Notes: generated by a model not told the origin, from the letters alone. A stretch of DNA of 64,000 nt from Flagellimonas hymeniacidonis (GCF_008040165.1 NZ_VRUR01000002.1:1736001-1800000), one strand, 5' to 3'. Positions 1 to 9,568 are shown, numbered from the stretch's first letter. Numbers and translations: made by a program.

Positions 1-125
1 GCAAACGCCATAGGGAAAATTTGACTATTTGGATAAAAATTAAGCGTACTTTTCCCTGTAAATGGATTTGTTTTACAAGCGGCAACAGCCAAAAAAACCA
101 CTGCCGTAATTATACATTTCTTCAT
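1..125 (-). CDS. M48-type metallopeptidase lipoprotein, N-terminal part only
   Basis: The reading frame opens with an ATG at 125-123 and runs off the left edge, so only 41 residues are visible. They form a lipoprotein signal with lipobox VAAC (Cys at residue 17), followed by a segment containing NPFTGKSTLNFYPNSQIFPM. A Cys-x-x-NPFTG(R/K) start with an (E/Q)xxPM sequence soon after is what I know from periplasmic M48 (LoiP/YcaL-like) zinc peptidases of Bacteroidota. The HExxH site would lie outside the window. The gene lies upstream of, and codirectional with, nothing else visible here. It follows the GlgE/GH31 operon by 37 bases and may share its transcript. The family call rests only on this short N-terminus. 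Confidence 0.55.
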   Translation of the reverse strand, partial: MKKCIITAVVFLAVAACKTNPFTGKSTLNFYPNSQIFPMAF

Positions 126-162
126 TTTTTTATAGTGTTTAGTCTAGGTAAATTACAAAAAA

Positions 163-2562
163 TTATTTTCCAATAATATGAAGTTCTGTAAAATCCTTAC
201 TTATTTCAATAGAGTTATTCCCGTTTAATTTTATGTCTTTTGGATTAACCACTTCATTATCCAATTCTACCGTCCCGATTGTAAAAGGCAGACCGTGGAA
301 GGTTAATTTGAATTTTTCATACGGGGTGATAAAATTACCGTCTTTAAACTGTTGTATGATCAATTCTTTTTCCTTACCGCGTAACCTAAATTTTCTAAGG
401 CTGTAACGTCCTTTTTTATAATCGTAACCATCTTGTTGGTCTTCATAAACACTGGAGATTTCAATTCCATTTTTATAATATACATCTATTCCCAGTTCTT
501 TAATTTCCTTTTCCCCAACATATTGTTGCACGGGATACTTTGGAATCATGGAACCCTCTTTCACAAACCAGGGAATGATATGAATTTCCGCTGAGACCCA
601 TTTTTCCACACCTCCAGTTACAACCTCATCAGTCCAATAATTATACCAATTCCCTTTTGGGAAATACATCCGTCTCCCTTGTGCATTAGGTTCTTGCACT
701 GGACATACCAACATTTTCTCCCCGAATAGAAACTCATCTGTTCTAAAATGGGTTTGGGTATCTTCTTGATCATAAAAAACCAAGGATTGCAGCATGGGCA
801 GTCCATCCTTAATGTATTTATAGAACATGGTGTACAAATAAGGCAATAGCTCGTACCTTAATTCCACAAATTTTCTTACGATATCTGTGATTTCTTCCCC
901 AAAAGACCAAGGTTCTTGTTCGCCATGGTCTCCGCTGGAATGTACTCTACAGAATGGATGAAAAATTGCCAACTGCATCCATCTGGCAAATAACTCACCG
1001 TTAGGCTGCTCCGCAAAACCACCAATATCTGATCCTACAAAGGAATATCCGCTCATACACATGCGCTGCATCTGAACATTGGCTATCCAAAGATGTTCCC
1101 AAGTGGCTACGTTGTCGCCTGTCCAAGTGGCACAATATCTTTGCGTACCTGCGTATGCCGCTCGGGTTAGCACAAAAGGTCTGCGCGGGAACATGAATTT
1201 TTTAACGCCTTCATAGGTCGCACGCACCATTTGCATGCCATACACGTTGTGTGCCTTTCTATGACTGCATGGATTGCCGTCATAATCATGTCGTACATCA
1301 AGGTTTGCTGTTTTGGACGGAACTTCCATTATAGCAGGTTCGTTCATATCGTTCCAAACGCCTTTTACTCCCATATCAGCAATCATCTCCTTGTATAATC
1401 CTGCCCACCATTCACGTACCTCTGGGTCCGTGAAGTCTGGGAATTTGCATTCTCCCGGCCACACTTTTCCCTTAAAGTGGGGGCCATCCGCTCTTCTACA
1501 GAAATAACCATTGTCCATGGCTTGTTGGTATACCCAATAATCCCGATCTATTTTAATCCCAGGGTCTATCATGGTAATGGTTTTAAAACCATCATTTTCC
1601 AACTCCTCTATCATTTTCTTAGGATTTGGAAAGTGTTTGTTATCCCAGGTGAAACAACGGAATCCTTCCATATAATCAATATCCAGATAAATGGCGTCAC
1701 ATGGAATTTTAAGCTTTCTAAAAGTTGAGGCAATATCTTTTACCTTCTTCTCTGGGTAATAGCTCCATTTTGATTGATGAAATCCGAGCGCCCACAAGGG
1801 TGGTAATTCAGGAACTCCGGTTAAATTTGTGTAAGCTTCTACCACTTGACCCATTTTTGGACCATAGAAGAAATAGTAATTCATTTCACCCCCGTCTGCC
1901 CAAAAGCTAGTGACGTTTCTTTTTTCATTGGCAAAATCAAAATAGGTGCTAAAAGAGTTGTCAAAGAAGACGCCATAGGCAATATTCTCCTTGAGTCCTA
2001 CATAAAATGGAATCGATTTGTAAAGGGGTTCTTGGTCTTTTCCGTAGGCATAGGAATCCGTAGCCCAGTTGTTTACCCGTTTGCCTTTTAGGTTGGTATG
2101 GGAAGCCTTATCCCCCATGCCATAGTAGCTTTCACCTGAATGACATACTTTACTCATCTTTACGATGTTACCACCATAATCATAATTTTCTTCCCAATGA
2201 AAGCCCAGCTCGTCTTCCATTAAGACAACATCTTCTAAATCTGAAATCTGAATCTTAAGATTGGATTTATTGATGTATAATTTGATTTTTGAAGTAGTGA
2301 TAACATACTCTGGTACTTCTTCTTTTACTGTAAGCTCATTGTAGCCGTGACTTACATCATCACTTATGGCATATGAAAAATCAGGTTCAAAAACATGTTC
2401 TGTGGCATACCTAAATCTAATGGCACTATCCCGCAATACGGTCAGTTCTAAAATAACGCCATTTTGAGTGGTAAAATAAAGTTTGTCGTTTTCTTGCTTG
2501 AAATCGACTATATGGTTTGGGTGGAGATTACCTCTCTTTTCTATTTCTGTGTTGGTGATCAT
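163..2562 (-). CDS. GH31 alpha-glucosidase, cytoplasmic
   Basis: This is a full-length 799-residue glycoside hydrolase family 31 protein that releases glucose from the non-reducing end of alpha-glucosides. An N-terminal beta-sandwich (about residues 10-240) precedes the TIM barrel. The nucleophile motif WNDMNEP puts the catalytic Asp at 405, and TWTGDN gives the likely acid/base Asp at 483. A C-terminal beta domain follows. No signal peptide is visible, so it should act on intracellular glucans or oligosaccharides. It is the last gene of the glgE-mak-glgB group, 94 bases behind glgB, and may also have its own promoter in that gap. Its position suggests trimming or recycling of the glucan made by GlgE and GlgB. 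The linkage preference (1,4, 1,3 or 1,6) cannot be read from sequence. Confidence 0.9.
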   Translation of the reverse strand: MITNTEIEKRGNLHPNHIVDFKQENDKLYFTTQNGVILELTVLRDSAIRFRYATEHVFEPDFSYAISDDVSHGYNELTVKEEVPEYVITTSKIKLYINKSNLKIQISDLEDVVLMEDELGFHWEENYDYGGNIVKMSKVCHSGESYYGMGDKASHTNLKGKRVNNWATDSYAYGKDQEPLYKSIPFYVGLKENIAYGVFFDNSFSTYFDFANEKRNVTSFWADGGEMNYYFFYGPKMGQVVEAYTNLTGVPELPPLWALGFHQSKWSYYPEKKVKDIASTFRKLKIPCDAIYLDIDYMEGFRCFTWDNKHFPNPKKMIEELENDGFKTITMIDPGIKIDRDYWVYQQAMDNGYFCRRADGPHFKGKVWPGECKFPDFTDPEVREWWAGLYKEMIADMGVKGVWNDMNEPAIMEVPSKTANLDVRHDYDGNPCSHRKAHNVYGMQMVRATYEGVKKFMFPRRPFVLTRAAYAGTQRYCATWTGDNVATWEHLWIANVQMQRMCMSGYSFVGSDIGGFAEQPNGELFARWMQLAIFHPFCRVHSSGDHGEQEPWSFGEEITDIVRKFVELRYELLPYLYTMFYKYIKDGLPMLQSLVFYDQEDTQTHFRTDEFLFGEKMLVCPVQEPNAQGRRMYFPKGNWYNYWTDEVVTGGVEKWVSAEIHIIPWFVKEGSMIPKYPVQQYVGEKEIKELGIDVYYKNGIEISSVYEDQQDGYDYKKGRYSLRKFRLRGKEKELIIQQFKDGNFITPYEKFKLTFHGLPFTIGTVELDNEVVNPKDIKLNGNNSIEISKDFTELHIIGK

Positions 2563-2656
2563 TGTCAGTTCGTTAAGACTAACAAAAGAAACACTTTAGG
2601 GTGAGATATTAAAAAGATGTTTTAAACAAGTTAACTATAACGTTTTAGTGAATCCA

Positions 2657-4552
2657 TTATCTGTAAATTAATACACTTAATGGTGGCAAATTCATTAAAA
2701 CGGATTGTTTATGTCCATTCCATTCCGTGGCGGAAGGTTTTATTGTTTTTTTGCCCACTCCACTGCCAGAGTATTTTTTCTCATCACTATTAAAAAGTAA
2801 TTTCAATTGTGTGGTTTTAGGAATACCAACCCTATAATTCTCTCGTGGTACCGGTGTAAAATTACAAGCTATAATTAAATCATCTTTGGGGTCCTCTCCT
2901 TTTCTGATGTAGGTAAGTACCGTATTTTCTTGATCATTGTGCTCAATCCATTCAAAACCATCTGGACTGAATTGTTTTTGATATAAGGCTGGATTATTTT
3001 TATACACCTTATTTAAATCTTTGATAACTTCTTGAATTCCTGAATGAAAGTCGTATTGGGTTAAATGCCAATCTAAGCTTTCTTGAAAATTCCATTCGGA
3101 CGATTGTCCAAACTCTGCACCCATAAATAACAAGTTTGCGCCTGGATGGGTAAACATATAACCAAAAAGTAACCTTAAGTTGGCAAAGCGTTGCCACTCG
3201 TCCCCTGGCATTCGGTATAACAATGACTGTTTTCCATAAACAACCTCATCGTGCGAGAATGGTAACATAAAATTCTCTGTGAACGCATAGGTCATACTAA
3301 AAGTGACCCCATTTAAATCGTATGATCTATAAATGGGTTCTTTTTTAAAGAATTCCAGGGTATCGTGCATCCAACCCATCATCCATTTCATGCCAAAACC
3401 TAGACCACCAAACTCCACAGGCTTGGATACTCCAGAAAATGCTGTGGATTCTTCTGCTATGGTTTGTACTCCTTTGAAGCTGGCATATACCTCTGTATTC
3501 ATATCCCTAAGAAAAGACATGGCTTCTAAATTTTCATTATTGCCGTACATATTTGGCTCCCACTCGCCGTCTTCTCTGGAATAATCCAAGTATAACATGG
3601 AAGCGACCGCATCTACCCGTAGTCCATCTACATGAAATTTATCCAACCAAAAAATTGCATTACTAATCAAGAAAGCACGTACTTCATTTCTTCCATAATT
3701 AAAAATTAGGCTTTTCCAGTCAGGGTGATAGCCTCTTCGCCTATCTGGATGCTCGTATAAATTGGATCCATCAAAAAAGCCCAATCCATGGGCATCTTCT
3801 GGAAAATGTGAAGGTACCCAGTCTAAAATGACCCCAATTCCTTTTTGGTGGAACTTGTCAACCAATACTTTAAAGTCTTCTGGTTTTCCAAAGCGTGATG
3901 TTGGCGCAAAGTACCCTGTTAGCTGATAACCCCAAGAAGGATCATACGGATACTCCATAATCGGCATAAACTCTACATGGGTAAAGCCCATTTCCTCTAC
4001 ATAATTAACAAGCTCATCCGCCAGTTCTATATAGGACATGAATTCCCAGCCATTTTTTTTCTTCCATGACCCCAAATGGACTTCGTAAACAGAATAGGGT
4101 TTGTCCAAGCCGTTTTTGGATTCACGGGTATCCATCCATTTTTTGTCTTTCCAGCTATGTTGATCATCCCAAACTACGGAAGCTGTATTTGGCGGATGCT
4201 CACAGTACCTTCCGAAGGGGTCTGCTTTTTCCGTCCAGATATCATTGTTATGGGAATTTATCTTGTATTTGTACTTGGTTCCCTTGTCCACACCCGGCAC
4301 AAAACCTTCCCAGATACCACTTTCATCCCATCTCACATTAAGTTCATGCTCTCCGGCATTCCAAAAATTAAAGTCGCCTACAACCGAGACAGATTTTGCG
4401 GATGGTGCCCATACAGCAAAGTAGGTGCCTTTAACCCCATCTACCTCTACTAAATGAGAACCTAATTTTTCGTATAATCTATAATGCTTTCCAGATTTAA
4501 ATAGATTGATATCGAAGTCTGAAAAAAGACTATGTGCAATTACTTTTGCCAT
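2657..4552 (-). CDS. glgB: 1,4-alpha-glucan branching enzyme GlgB
   Basis: The 631-residue GH13 protein transfers alpha-1,4 chains to 6-hydroxyls to make branch points in glycogen-like glucan. It has an N-terminal CBM48 domain (about residues 25-110, with FAVWAPSAKSVSVVGDFN) and then the catalytic barrel. HVDGLRVDAV supplies the nucleophile Asp314 and IAEES the acid Glu367. The 53-residue spacing equals that of E. coli GlgB (Asp405/Glu458). The protein has only one CBM48, shorter than the E. coli form, which is common in Bacteroidota. It starts two bases after the maltokinase stop, so the two genes are almost certainly co-transcribed. Within the operon it branches the linear chains extended by GlgE. 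Confidence 0.95.
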   Translation of the reverse strand: MAKVIAHSLFSDFDINLFKSGKHYRLYEKLGSHLVEVDGVKGTYFAVWAPSAKSVSVVGDFNFWNAGEHELNVRWDESGIWEGFVPGVDKGTKYKYKINSHNNDIWTEKADPFGRYCEHPPNTASVVWDDQHSWKDKKWMDTRESKNGLDKPYSVYEVHLGSWKKKNGWEFMSYIELADELVNYVEEMGFTHVEFMPIMEYPYDPSWGYQLTGYFAPTSRFGKPEDFKVLVDKFHQKGIGVILDWVPSHFPEDAHGLGFFDGSNLYEHPDRRRGYHPDWKSLIFNYGRNEVRAFLISNAIFWLDKFHVDGLRVDAVASMLYLDYSREDGEWEPNMYGNNENLEAMSFLRDMNTEVYASFKGVQTIAEESTAFSGVSKPVEFGGLGFGMKWMMGWMHDTLEFFKKEPIYRSYDLNGVTFSMTYAFTENFMLPFSHDEVVYGKQSLLYRMPGDEWQRFANLRLLFGYMFTHPGANLLFMGAEFGQSSEWNFQESLDWHLTQYDFHSGIQEVIKDLNKVYKNNPALYQKQFSPDGFEWIEHNDQENTVLTYIRKGEDPKDDLIIACNFTPVPRENYRVGIPKTTQLKLLFNSDEKKYSGSGVGKKTIKPSATEWNGHKQSVLMNLPPLSVLIYR

Positions 4553-4554
4553 AT

Positions 4555-6159
4555 TTATTTTTTATTTATTATGCTCATAATTCCTCGTAGCGGAATTACT
4601 GCCCAAAGGGGTCTAGAATTCATTTCATACCCCAATTCGTATACTGCTTTTTCCAACATACAATATTCTAACAAGAAAATACGCTCTTGGGTATAGCCAA
4701 TATTAATATTGTTTTCTTGTATTAAATCAACATAGGTGCCCAAAAACACTCCTATAAAATAGGCATATAGTATTTCTCCTGCATAAAAAAGCTCTTCTTG
4801 GGTATAAGGATATTTGCCATCGTTATTAAAAATACATGCATAAACGGCATAGTGAAAGGATCTAAAAATGCCTGCGACATCTTTTAGCGGGGGTTGCTTT
4901 ACCTTTCTATCCCTAATGGTGCTTTCCGGTTCTCCTTCAAAATCCAACAAATAGAAGTCATCATCTTTTACCAATACCTGCCCCAAATGATAATCTCCAT
5001 GAACTCGAAGTCGTTCCCCTTTTAATTTAGTCCAATCAAAACTTATAAAGCGTTTTCTTATTTCATTTTTTCGTTCCAAAAATTCCTTCGCCAACTCTGC
5101 AGACATTCCTGATAGACGACTAATGTTATTTTCAACAGTGTTAAGTCGGTTTTGAAACTGATAAAGCAATCTGTTTTTTAGCCAGACCTCATAGTCTCCA
5201 TTAAAATGTTCTGGGGTAAAGGCGGTATCTTCAAATTCTGAGCCCAGAGCCACGTGCATTTCTGCTGTTCTCTTGGCCATGGTCTGTAGTTTTAGAAATA
5301 TGCTTAATCCTGCCCAATCAATTATTTGAGGAGGGACGTCTGGAATCTGAAGCCTTTTGAACAACTCTACATTTGGAAGGCTATAAACATCTATTTTTTT
5401 TCGTTCTAAACATTGAAAAATTCCATCAACCTCTTTAAGCATAAAATCCCAGGCATCACCATCATTGGGAACCAATTGCTGCATAAGGGCAATGGTGATA
5501 TTCGCATTGTCGGAGTCTATAATGCTAAGACTCCCTCTATATGCCGGAGTATTTTTGTATTCCTTCTTTTCTGATAGAAAACGACTCATTTCATAATCGG
5601 GATTCTTATCCGCATAAATACGCCTAAAGAATTTGATGACATAATTGTCGTTCATTATGATGCTAGTATTGCTTTGTTCCAGCCCCATAAAACGTGAAGA
5701 TACGTATTCAGTATCCGTAAGGTCTATACTTTTATGATACCTTACCCTAGTGGTATCGTTGGGCTCGGCATGTAACAATCTTTCAAAAACAAGCTTTCTA
5801 AAGGCATCTAAATTTAGCGCATCAATTATGAATCCGTCCTGCCCATTTAACTTAAGCGGTAATATTCTATCCTTTTTGGCAAAATTCTCATCGGAAACAA
5901 AAGCAATAGGAAGAAAATAGTGCTGATAAAAAGCTTCTTCAAAGTTTACCTCCAGAATTAAACCATAATATACTTCGCCCTGTTGCTGAATCTTAAAATG
6001 CTCCTGTAATTCAATATACTTTAGCTTGCTAGATTTTCCACCGTACCATCTTTGTCTAATGATATAGTCTTCCAGCACCGTAGACAAAAATGCTTCTGTG
6101 AAGTTTTCATCTTCCAATAACTGTTCCCATGCAATATTAAACTCGTACGGTGGCTTCAA
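4555..6159 (-). CDS. Maltokinase (GlgE pathway), not fused to trehalose synthase
   Basis: This 534-residue aminoglycoside-phosphotransferase-fold kinase phosphorylates maltose with ATP to maltose 1-phosphate. The N-terminal cap has RQRWYGGKSSKL near residues 36-47, typical of maltokinases. YVIKFFRR carries the ATP-binding lysine, and LRVHGDYHLGQVL holds the catalytic Asp389. DFEGEP, followed by PPLKDVAG, is the metal-binding segment. In many bacteria the kinase is fused to trehalose synthase (TreS-Mak); here it stands alone and no TreS is encoded in the window. It lies 21 bases downstream of glgE and 2 bases upstream of glgB. The symbol is left empty because mak, pep2 and treS-mak are all in use. 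Confidence 0.88.
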   Translation of the reverse strand: MKPPYEFNIAWEQLLEDENFTEAFLSTVLEDYIIRQRWYGGKSSKLKYIELQEHFKIQQQGEVYYGLILEVNFEEAFYQHYFLPIAFVSDENFAKKDRILPLKLNGQDGFIIDALNLDAFRKLVFERLLHAEPNDTTRVRYHKSIDLTDTEYVSSRFMGLEQSNTSIIMNDNYVIKFFRRIYADKNPDYEMSRFLSEKKEYKNTPAYRGSLSIIDSDNANITIALMQQLVPNDGDAWDFMLKEVDGIFQCLERKKIDVYSLPNVELFKRLQIPDVPPQIIDWAGLSIFLKLQTMAKRTAEMHVALGSEFEDTAFTPEHFNGDYEVWLKNRLLYQFQNRLNTVENNISRLSGMSAELAKEFLERKNEIRKRFISFDWTKLKGERLRVHGDYHLGQVLVKDDDFYLLDFEGEPESTIRDRKVKQPPLKDVAGIFRSFHYAVYACIFNNDGKYPYTQEELFYAGEILYAYFIGVFLGTYVDLIQENNINIGYTQERIFLLEYCMLEKAVYELGYEMNSRPLWAVIPLRGIMSIINKK

Positions 6160-6180
6160 AATTGATTCTTATTTATGTTC

Positions 6181-8118
6181 TTACTTTTTAATATGAAATA
6201 GATGAAAAGGCAAATTTGGATGCAATTCCACAAAATTCCATTCCTCATGCCAATGGTACTCATTTTGCGTAATCTCATCTTTAATTGCAATTGCGCCTCC
6301 TTGATTGCCATTTAGTTCCTGTAAAGGGAGTTGAACGGTGCCTTGCTGCATATATTGAGAATCTAAGCTAATAATAATTAGCATTTCATCTGTTCTATCA
6401 TCATTCCATTTATAAAAGGCAATTAAATTATCATTGGCTATTTGGCAGAATTGTATGTTATTGGTCTGCTGCAATGCAGGATGATCATGTCTTACCTGAT
6501 TTATTTTTGTAATCAGTCGGGTAATCACATTTTCTTGGGACCAGTCCCAATGTCTTACTTCGTATTTTTCACAATCCAGATATTCTTCCTTCCCTGGCAT
6601 GGCAGCCGTTTCCATATATTCGAATACAGGGCCATAAATCCCTAGGTTTCCACTTAAGGTAGCAGCAAGGGCATAACGGATAATATGTGTGGATTCATTT
6701 GCTCCTTGCAGGTGATACGGGTTAATATCTGGTGTATTGGGCCAAAAATTTGGGCGATAATACTCCCGCATGTCAGTTTGGGTAAGCTCCGTTACATATT
6801 CTATAAGCTCATGCTTGCTTACTCTCCATGTAAAGTAAGTATACGATTGTGAAAAGCCCTGCTTTGCTAGTTGTTGCATTACTTTCGGTCTAGAAAAGGC
6901 CTCTGCTAAAAACAGCACATCTGGATGGTCTTTTTTTACCTCAGTGATAAGCCAATTCCAAAAATAATAGGGTTTTGTATGTGGATTATCTACTCTAAAA
7001 ATAGTCACGCCAAAGTCAACCCAATGTAGCGTTACACTGAGCAGTTCTTTCCATAATGCCTTATAATCCTTGGTTTCAAAATAAAAGTTTACTATATCTT
7101 GATATTTTTTAGGAGGATTTTCAGCATATTGTATGGTTCCATCGGGTCTTTTTCTAAACCACTCCGGATGTTCGGTAACATAAGGATGATCAGGAGCTGC
7201 CTGAAAAGCTAAATCCATGGCCACCTCAATCCCTAAATCACTCGCTTTCTTTATTAACTTCCTAAAATCTTTTTCGCTACCCAACTCTGGGTGTATTGCT
7301 TTATGTCCACCATGTTTAGAACCGATTCCCCAAGGTACACCCGAATCTCCATCCAAAGCATTTACGGTGTTGTTTTTCCCTTTTCTATTAACCTCACCAA
7401 TGGGATGAACTGGAGGGAAATAAAGGGTGTCAAAACCCATTTTGGCAATTCTAGGCAGTAGCTTTTCGCAATCTTTAAATGTCCCGTGTTTGTTAGGCTC
7501 TGGAGAAGAAGATCTGGGAAAAAACTCGTACCATGTACTAAAATTTGCCTTTTTACGGTCCACGTACACTTGAAGCTCTTTGCTTTCATTGGCCAAAAGA
7601 CGCTGCGGATGCGCCACAAACCAATTTTTTAATTGTAATGAAACCGCGTTTTCAACGGCTTCTTCGTACCTGCTTTCATCTTCAAACTGAGAAATCCAAT
7701 CCTTAAGAACTGTTTTCTCTTTTTCAGTAACCTTTTTGGTTAAAAATTTCAGGTATTGAATACCATCCAAAAGCTCGCTCTTAAGTTGTTGTCCATCACC
7801 CAACTTAGCATCAGTACCATGTTGCCAGTTAAGCGCATAATCCACCCATCCCCTAACTTTATAATTATAAAACCCTTTTTTGTTTACTTTAAATTCGGCG
7901 CCGTAAACATCGTTTCCAAGATGCTCCATCCGTACCTCAGCATATTTTTTATCTCCTTCATGCTTATAAAGAAGTTCAGCTTGAATTACATCGTGTCCAT
8001 CTGGTAAAACCTCGGCCGTTACCGAAACGCTTTCTCCTTCCGTTCGTTTAATAAAAAAGTTACCAGATTCTAATTGTGGCTGAATATTATCAATTACAAC
8101 ACGCTGTTGCTTAAACAT
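6181..8118 (-). CDS. glgE: Alpha-1,4-glucan:maltose-1-phosphate maltosyltransferase GlgE
   Basis: The 645-residue GH13_3 enzyme adds maltosyl units from maltose 1-phosphate to alpha-1,4-glucan. The N-terminal beta domain (about residues 1-110) starts with RVVIDNIQPQL. The barrel carries YFPPVHPIGEVNRKGKNN, typical of GlgE. FRVDNPHTKP gives the nucleophile Asp377 and LAEAFSRPK the acid/base Glu406. The 29-residue spacing matches Streptomyces GlgE (Asp394/Glu423). It is the first gene of the minus-strand operon, with its start at 8118 and a short AT-rich leader. I do not see a perfect TAnnTTTG box upstream. It is divergent from the collagen-like lipoprotein. Confidence 0.95.
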   Translation of the reverse strand: MFKQQRVVIDNIQPQLESGNFFIKRTEGESVSVTAEVLPDGHDVIQAELLYKHEGDKKYAEVRMEHLGNDVYGAEFKVNKKGFYNYKVRGWVDYALNWQHGTDAKLGDGQQLKSELLDGIQYLKFLTKKVTEKEKTVLKDWISQFEDESRYEEAVENAVSLQLKNWFVAHPQRLLANESKELQVYVDRKKANFSTWYEFFPRSSSPEPNKHGTFKDCEKLLPRIAKMGFDTLYFPPVHPIGEVNRKGKNNTVNALDGDSGVPWGIGSKHGGHKAIHPELGSEKDFRKLIKKASDLGIEVAMDLAFQAAPDHPYVTEHPEWFRKRPDGTIQYAENPPKKYQDIVNFYFETKDYKALWKELLSVTLHWVDFGVTIFRVDNPHTKPYYFWNWLITEVKKDHPDVLFLAEAFSRPKVMQQLAKQGFSQSYTYFTWRVSKHELIEYVTELTQTDMREYYRPNFWPNTPDINPYHLQGANESTHIIRYALAATLSGNLGIYGPVFEYMETAAMPGKEEYLDCEKYEVRHWDWSQENVITRLITKINQVRHDHPALQQTNNIQFCQIANDNLIAFYKWNDDRTDEMLIIISLDSQYMQQGTVQLPLQELNGNQGGAIAIKDEITQNEYHWHEEWNFVELHPNLPFHLFHIKK

Positions 8119-8287
8119 AATTTGGTTTTAGTTGGTCACTGTCATAAATATAGAAATTAAACCAACAATTTAATGTGTGCGAAGAGATATTTATTTTCTG
8201 AAATTTTGGAGATTTAAAATTTATGGAATGCTTTTTGATTTCACTAGGAAAACAAATGAAATGAACACAAATCAAAAATCAAAAACC

Positions 8288-8866
8288 ATGAATAAATTCA
8301 GTACTATTTTAGGAATATTCCTTGTATTATTTACCGTTTCCTGTGAAGGTCCTGCAGGCCCTCCTGGGTTTGACGGATTTGATGGGCAAGATGGCTTGAA
8401 CGGACAAGATGGAATACAAGGGCAAGTTGTTGAAGTAGATGGTGTTAATTTTGACTATGACGTTGATGGCAATATCTACACTTCCTTAATTACATTTGAA
8501 GATGTTACCGATTTTGAAGTATTTGAGGCAGATGCAGTTCTGGTATACCTACTTGACGGCACCGTTGACCTTGAAGGTGGTAGCACAGCAGATGCATGGA
8601 GTCAAATTCCGCAAAGTTTCTTCTTACCCGAAGGAACCATACAATATGTTATGGCCCACACCTTTGTAGATGTAGAGTTGTTCATAGATGGTAATTTTGA
8701 CTTATCTGCTTTAGATACCAGTTTTACGGACAATCAATCCTTTAGATTGGTATTTGTTCCCAGTGTATTTGCCAATTCATCCAAAATGGACACTTCCAAT
8801 ATTGGAAACGTAATGTCCTCTTTGGGAATTAATGAAGGTCAGGTCAGAAAAATTGATATCAATTAA
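8288..8866 (+). CDS. Lipoprotein with a short collagen-like segment
   Basis: The start chosen is ATG 8288, giving a signal peptide ending in lipobox FTVSC (192 residues). An in-frame ATG at 8261 would only lengthen the n-region. The mature protein begins EGPAGPPGFDGFDGQDGLNG, a run of Gly-x-y triplets covering about 30 residues (roughly 20-50), so a short collagen-like stalk follows the lipid anchor. The remaining 140 residues are acidic and hydrophobic-patterned, with no motif I recognise. This arrangement (Cys, Gly-x-y repeat, small beta-rich domain) recurs in Bacteroidota surface lipoproteins; function is unknown. A terminator lies directly downstream, so the gene is probably monocistronic. 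Confidence 0.75.
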   Translation: MNKFSTILGIFLVLFTVSCEGPAGPPGFDGFDGQDGLNGQDGIQGQVVEVDGVNFDYDVDGNIYTSLITFEDVTDFEVFEADAVLVYLLDGTVDLEGGSTADAWSQIPQSFFLPEGTIQYVMAHTFVDVELFIDGNFDLSALDTSFTDNQSFRLVFVPSVFANSSKMDTSNIGNVMSSLGINEGQVRKIDIN

Positions 8867-8886
8867 CAGCTATAGCGAAGTAATCC

Positions 8887-8920
8887 AAAAGTCCTACTCC
8901 AAACGATTAGGGCTTTTTTT
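8887..8920 (+). terminator. Rho-independent terminator of the collagen-like lipoprotein gene
   Basis: A nine-pair stem (left arm 8887-8895, right arm 8909-8917, one G-U pair, 13-base loop) is followed by a run of T to 8920. It sits 20 bases after the stop codon. Confidence 0.8.
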
Positions 8921-8941
8921 ATGTCTAATATGAAGAAATCA

Positions 8942-8949
8942 TATTTTTG
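8942..8949 (+). promoter_or_regulatory. Possible -7 box for the msrB lipoprotein gene
   Basis: TATTTTTG fits the Bacteroidota -7 consensus TAnnTTTG and lies 44 bases before the start codon, just after the preceding terminator. No good -33 TTG is visible at the expected distance, so the call is tentative. Confidence 0.4.
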
Positions 8950-8993
8950 AAAGGATTTACGCAAAAAACCGTCTATTAAAGAAAAAATAAAAA

Positions 8994-9491
8994 ATGGGGA
9001 AAAATTTGCTTTTCATCGCTCTCATCATACTATCCGGGTGCAAGGGTATTTCACAAGAAGAGAAAAAAGAAGATAAGGATACAAAAGAGATAGCCTACGC
9101 AGTTAGTAAAACTGATGCAGAATGGCGTGCGGAGCTAACCGATATGGAATACTATGTTTTGCGTAAAGCCGCCACTGAAAATGCCTTTACCAGTGATTTG
9201 TTGGATAATAAAGAAAAAGGCACTTATGTGTGCGCAGCCTGCGCAACTCCCCTGTTCCGAAGTGAAAATAAGTTTAAATCTGGTACAGGATGGCCAAGTT
9301 TTGACAAAGAAATTGAAGGCAATGTCGCTTATGACGTGGATTATAAAATAGGGTATCCACGAACCGAAGAGCATTGTGCTACTTGCGGAGGGCATTTAGG
9401 CCATGTTTTTAATGATGGACCTAGAGAAACTACCGGAAAAAGACATTGCATTAATGGTGTGGCTTTGGATTTTATTCCAGATAGCAAATAA
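8994..9491 (+). CDS. msrB: Peptide-methionine (R)-S-oxide reductase MsrB, lipoprotein form
   Basis: MsrB reduces the R epimer of methionine sulfoxide in proteins. This 165-residue copy has a lipoprotein signal (ILSGC, Cys at residue 16), so it should act outside the cytoplasmic membrane. The MsrB fold starts near residue 40 with EWRAELTDMEYYVLR. The two zinc CxxC pairs are present (CAAC and CATC), followed by [17 protein letters not shown]. The catalytic cysteine lies in RHCINGVALDF. A second, cytosolic msrB follows 77 bases downstream, suggesting repair in two compartments. The recycling reductant for the exported form is not encoded nearby. Confidence 0.93.
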   Translation: MGKNLLFIALIILSGCKGISQEEKKEDKDTKEIAYAVSKTDAEWRAELTDMEYYVLRKAATENAFTSDLLDNKEKGTYVCAACATPLFRSENKFKSGTGWPSFDKEIEGNVAYDVDYKIGYPRTEEHCATCGGHLGHVFNDGPRETTGKRHCINGVALDFIPDSK

Positions 9492-9529
9492 ACATCAATT
9501 TAGATTTAGGCAACCATTTACAAACTAAA

Positions 9530-9547
9530 GGGTTAAAATTTTAGCCC
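9530..9547. promoter_or_regulatory. 18-bp palindrome between the two msrB genes
   Basis: GGGTTAAAATTTTAGCCC is an 18-bp inverted repeat with 8 of 9 position pairs matching, centred 30 bp before the second msrB start. It could be an operator. It is not a usual terminator, because no loop or T-run is present. Confidence 0.3.
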
Positions 9548-9568
9548 ATTTTTCCTTATTTTGAGTGT

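Noticed and set aside
4076..4453. Open frame of 125 codons on the plus strand
   Set aside because: It is antisense to the N-terminal CBM48 part of glgB and has no start context or known motif.
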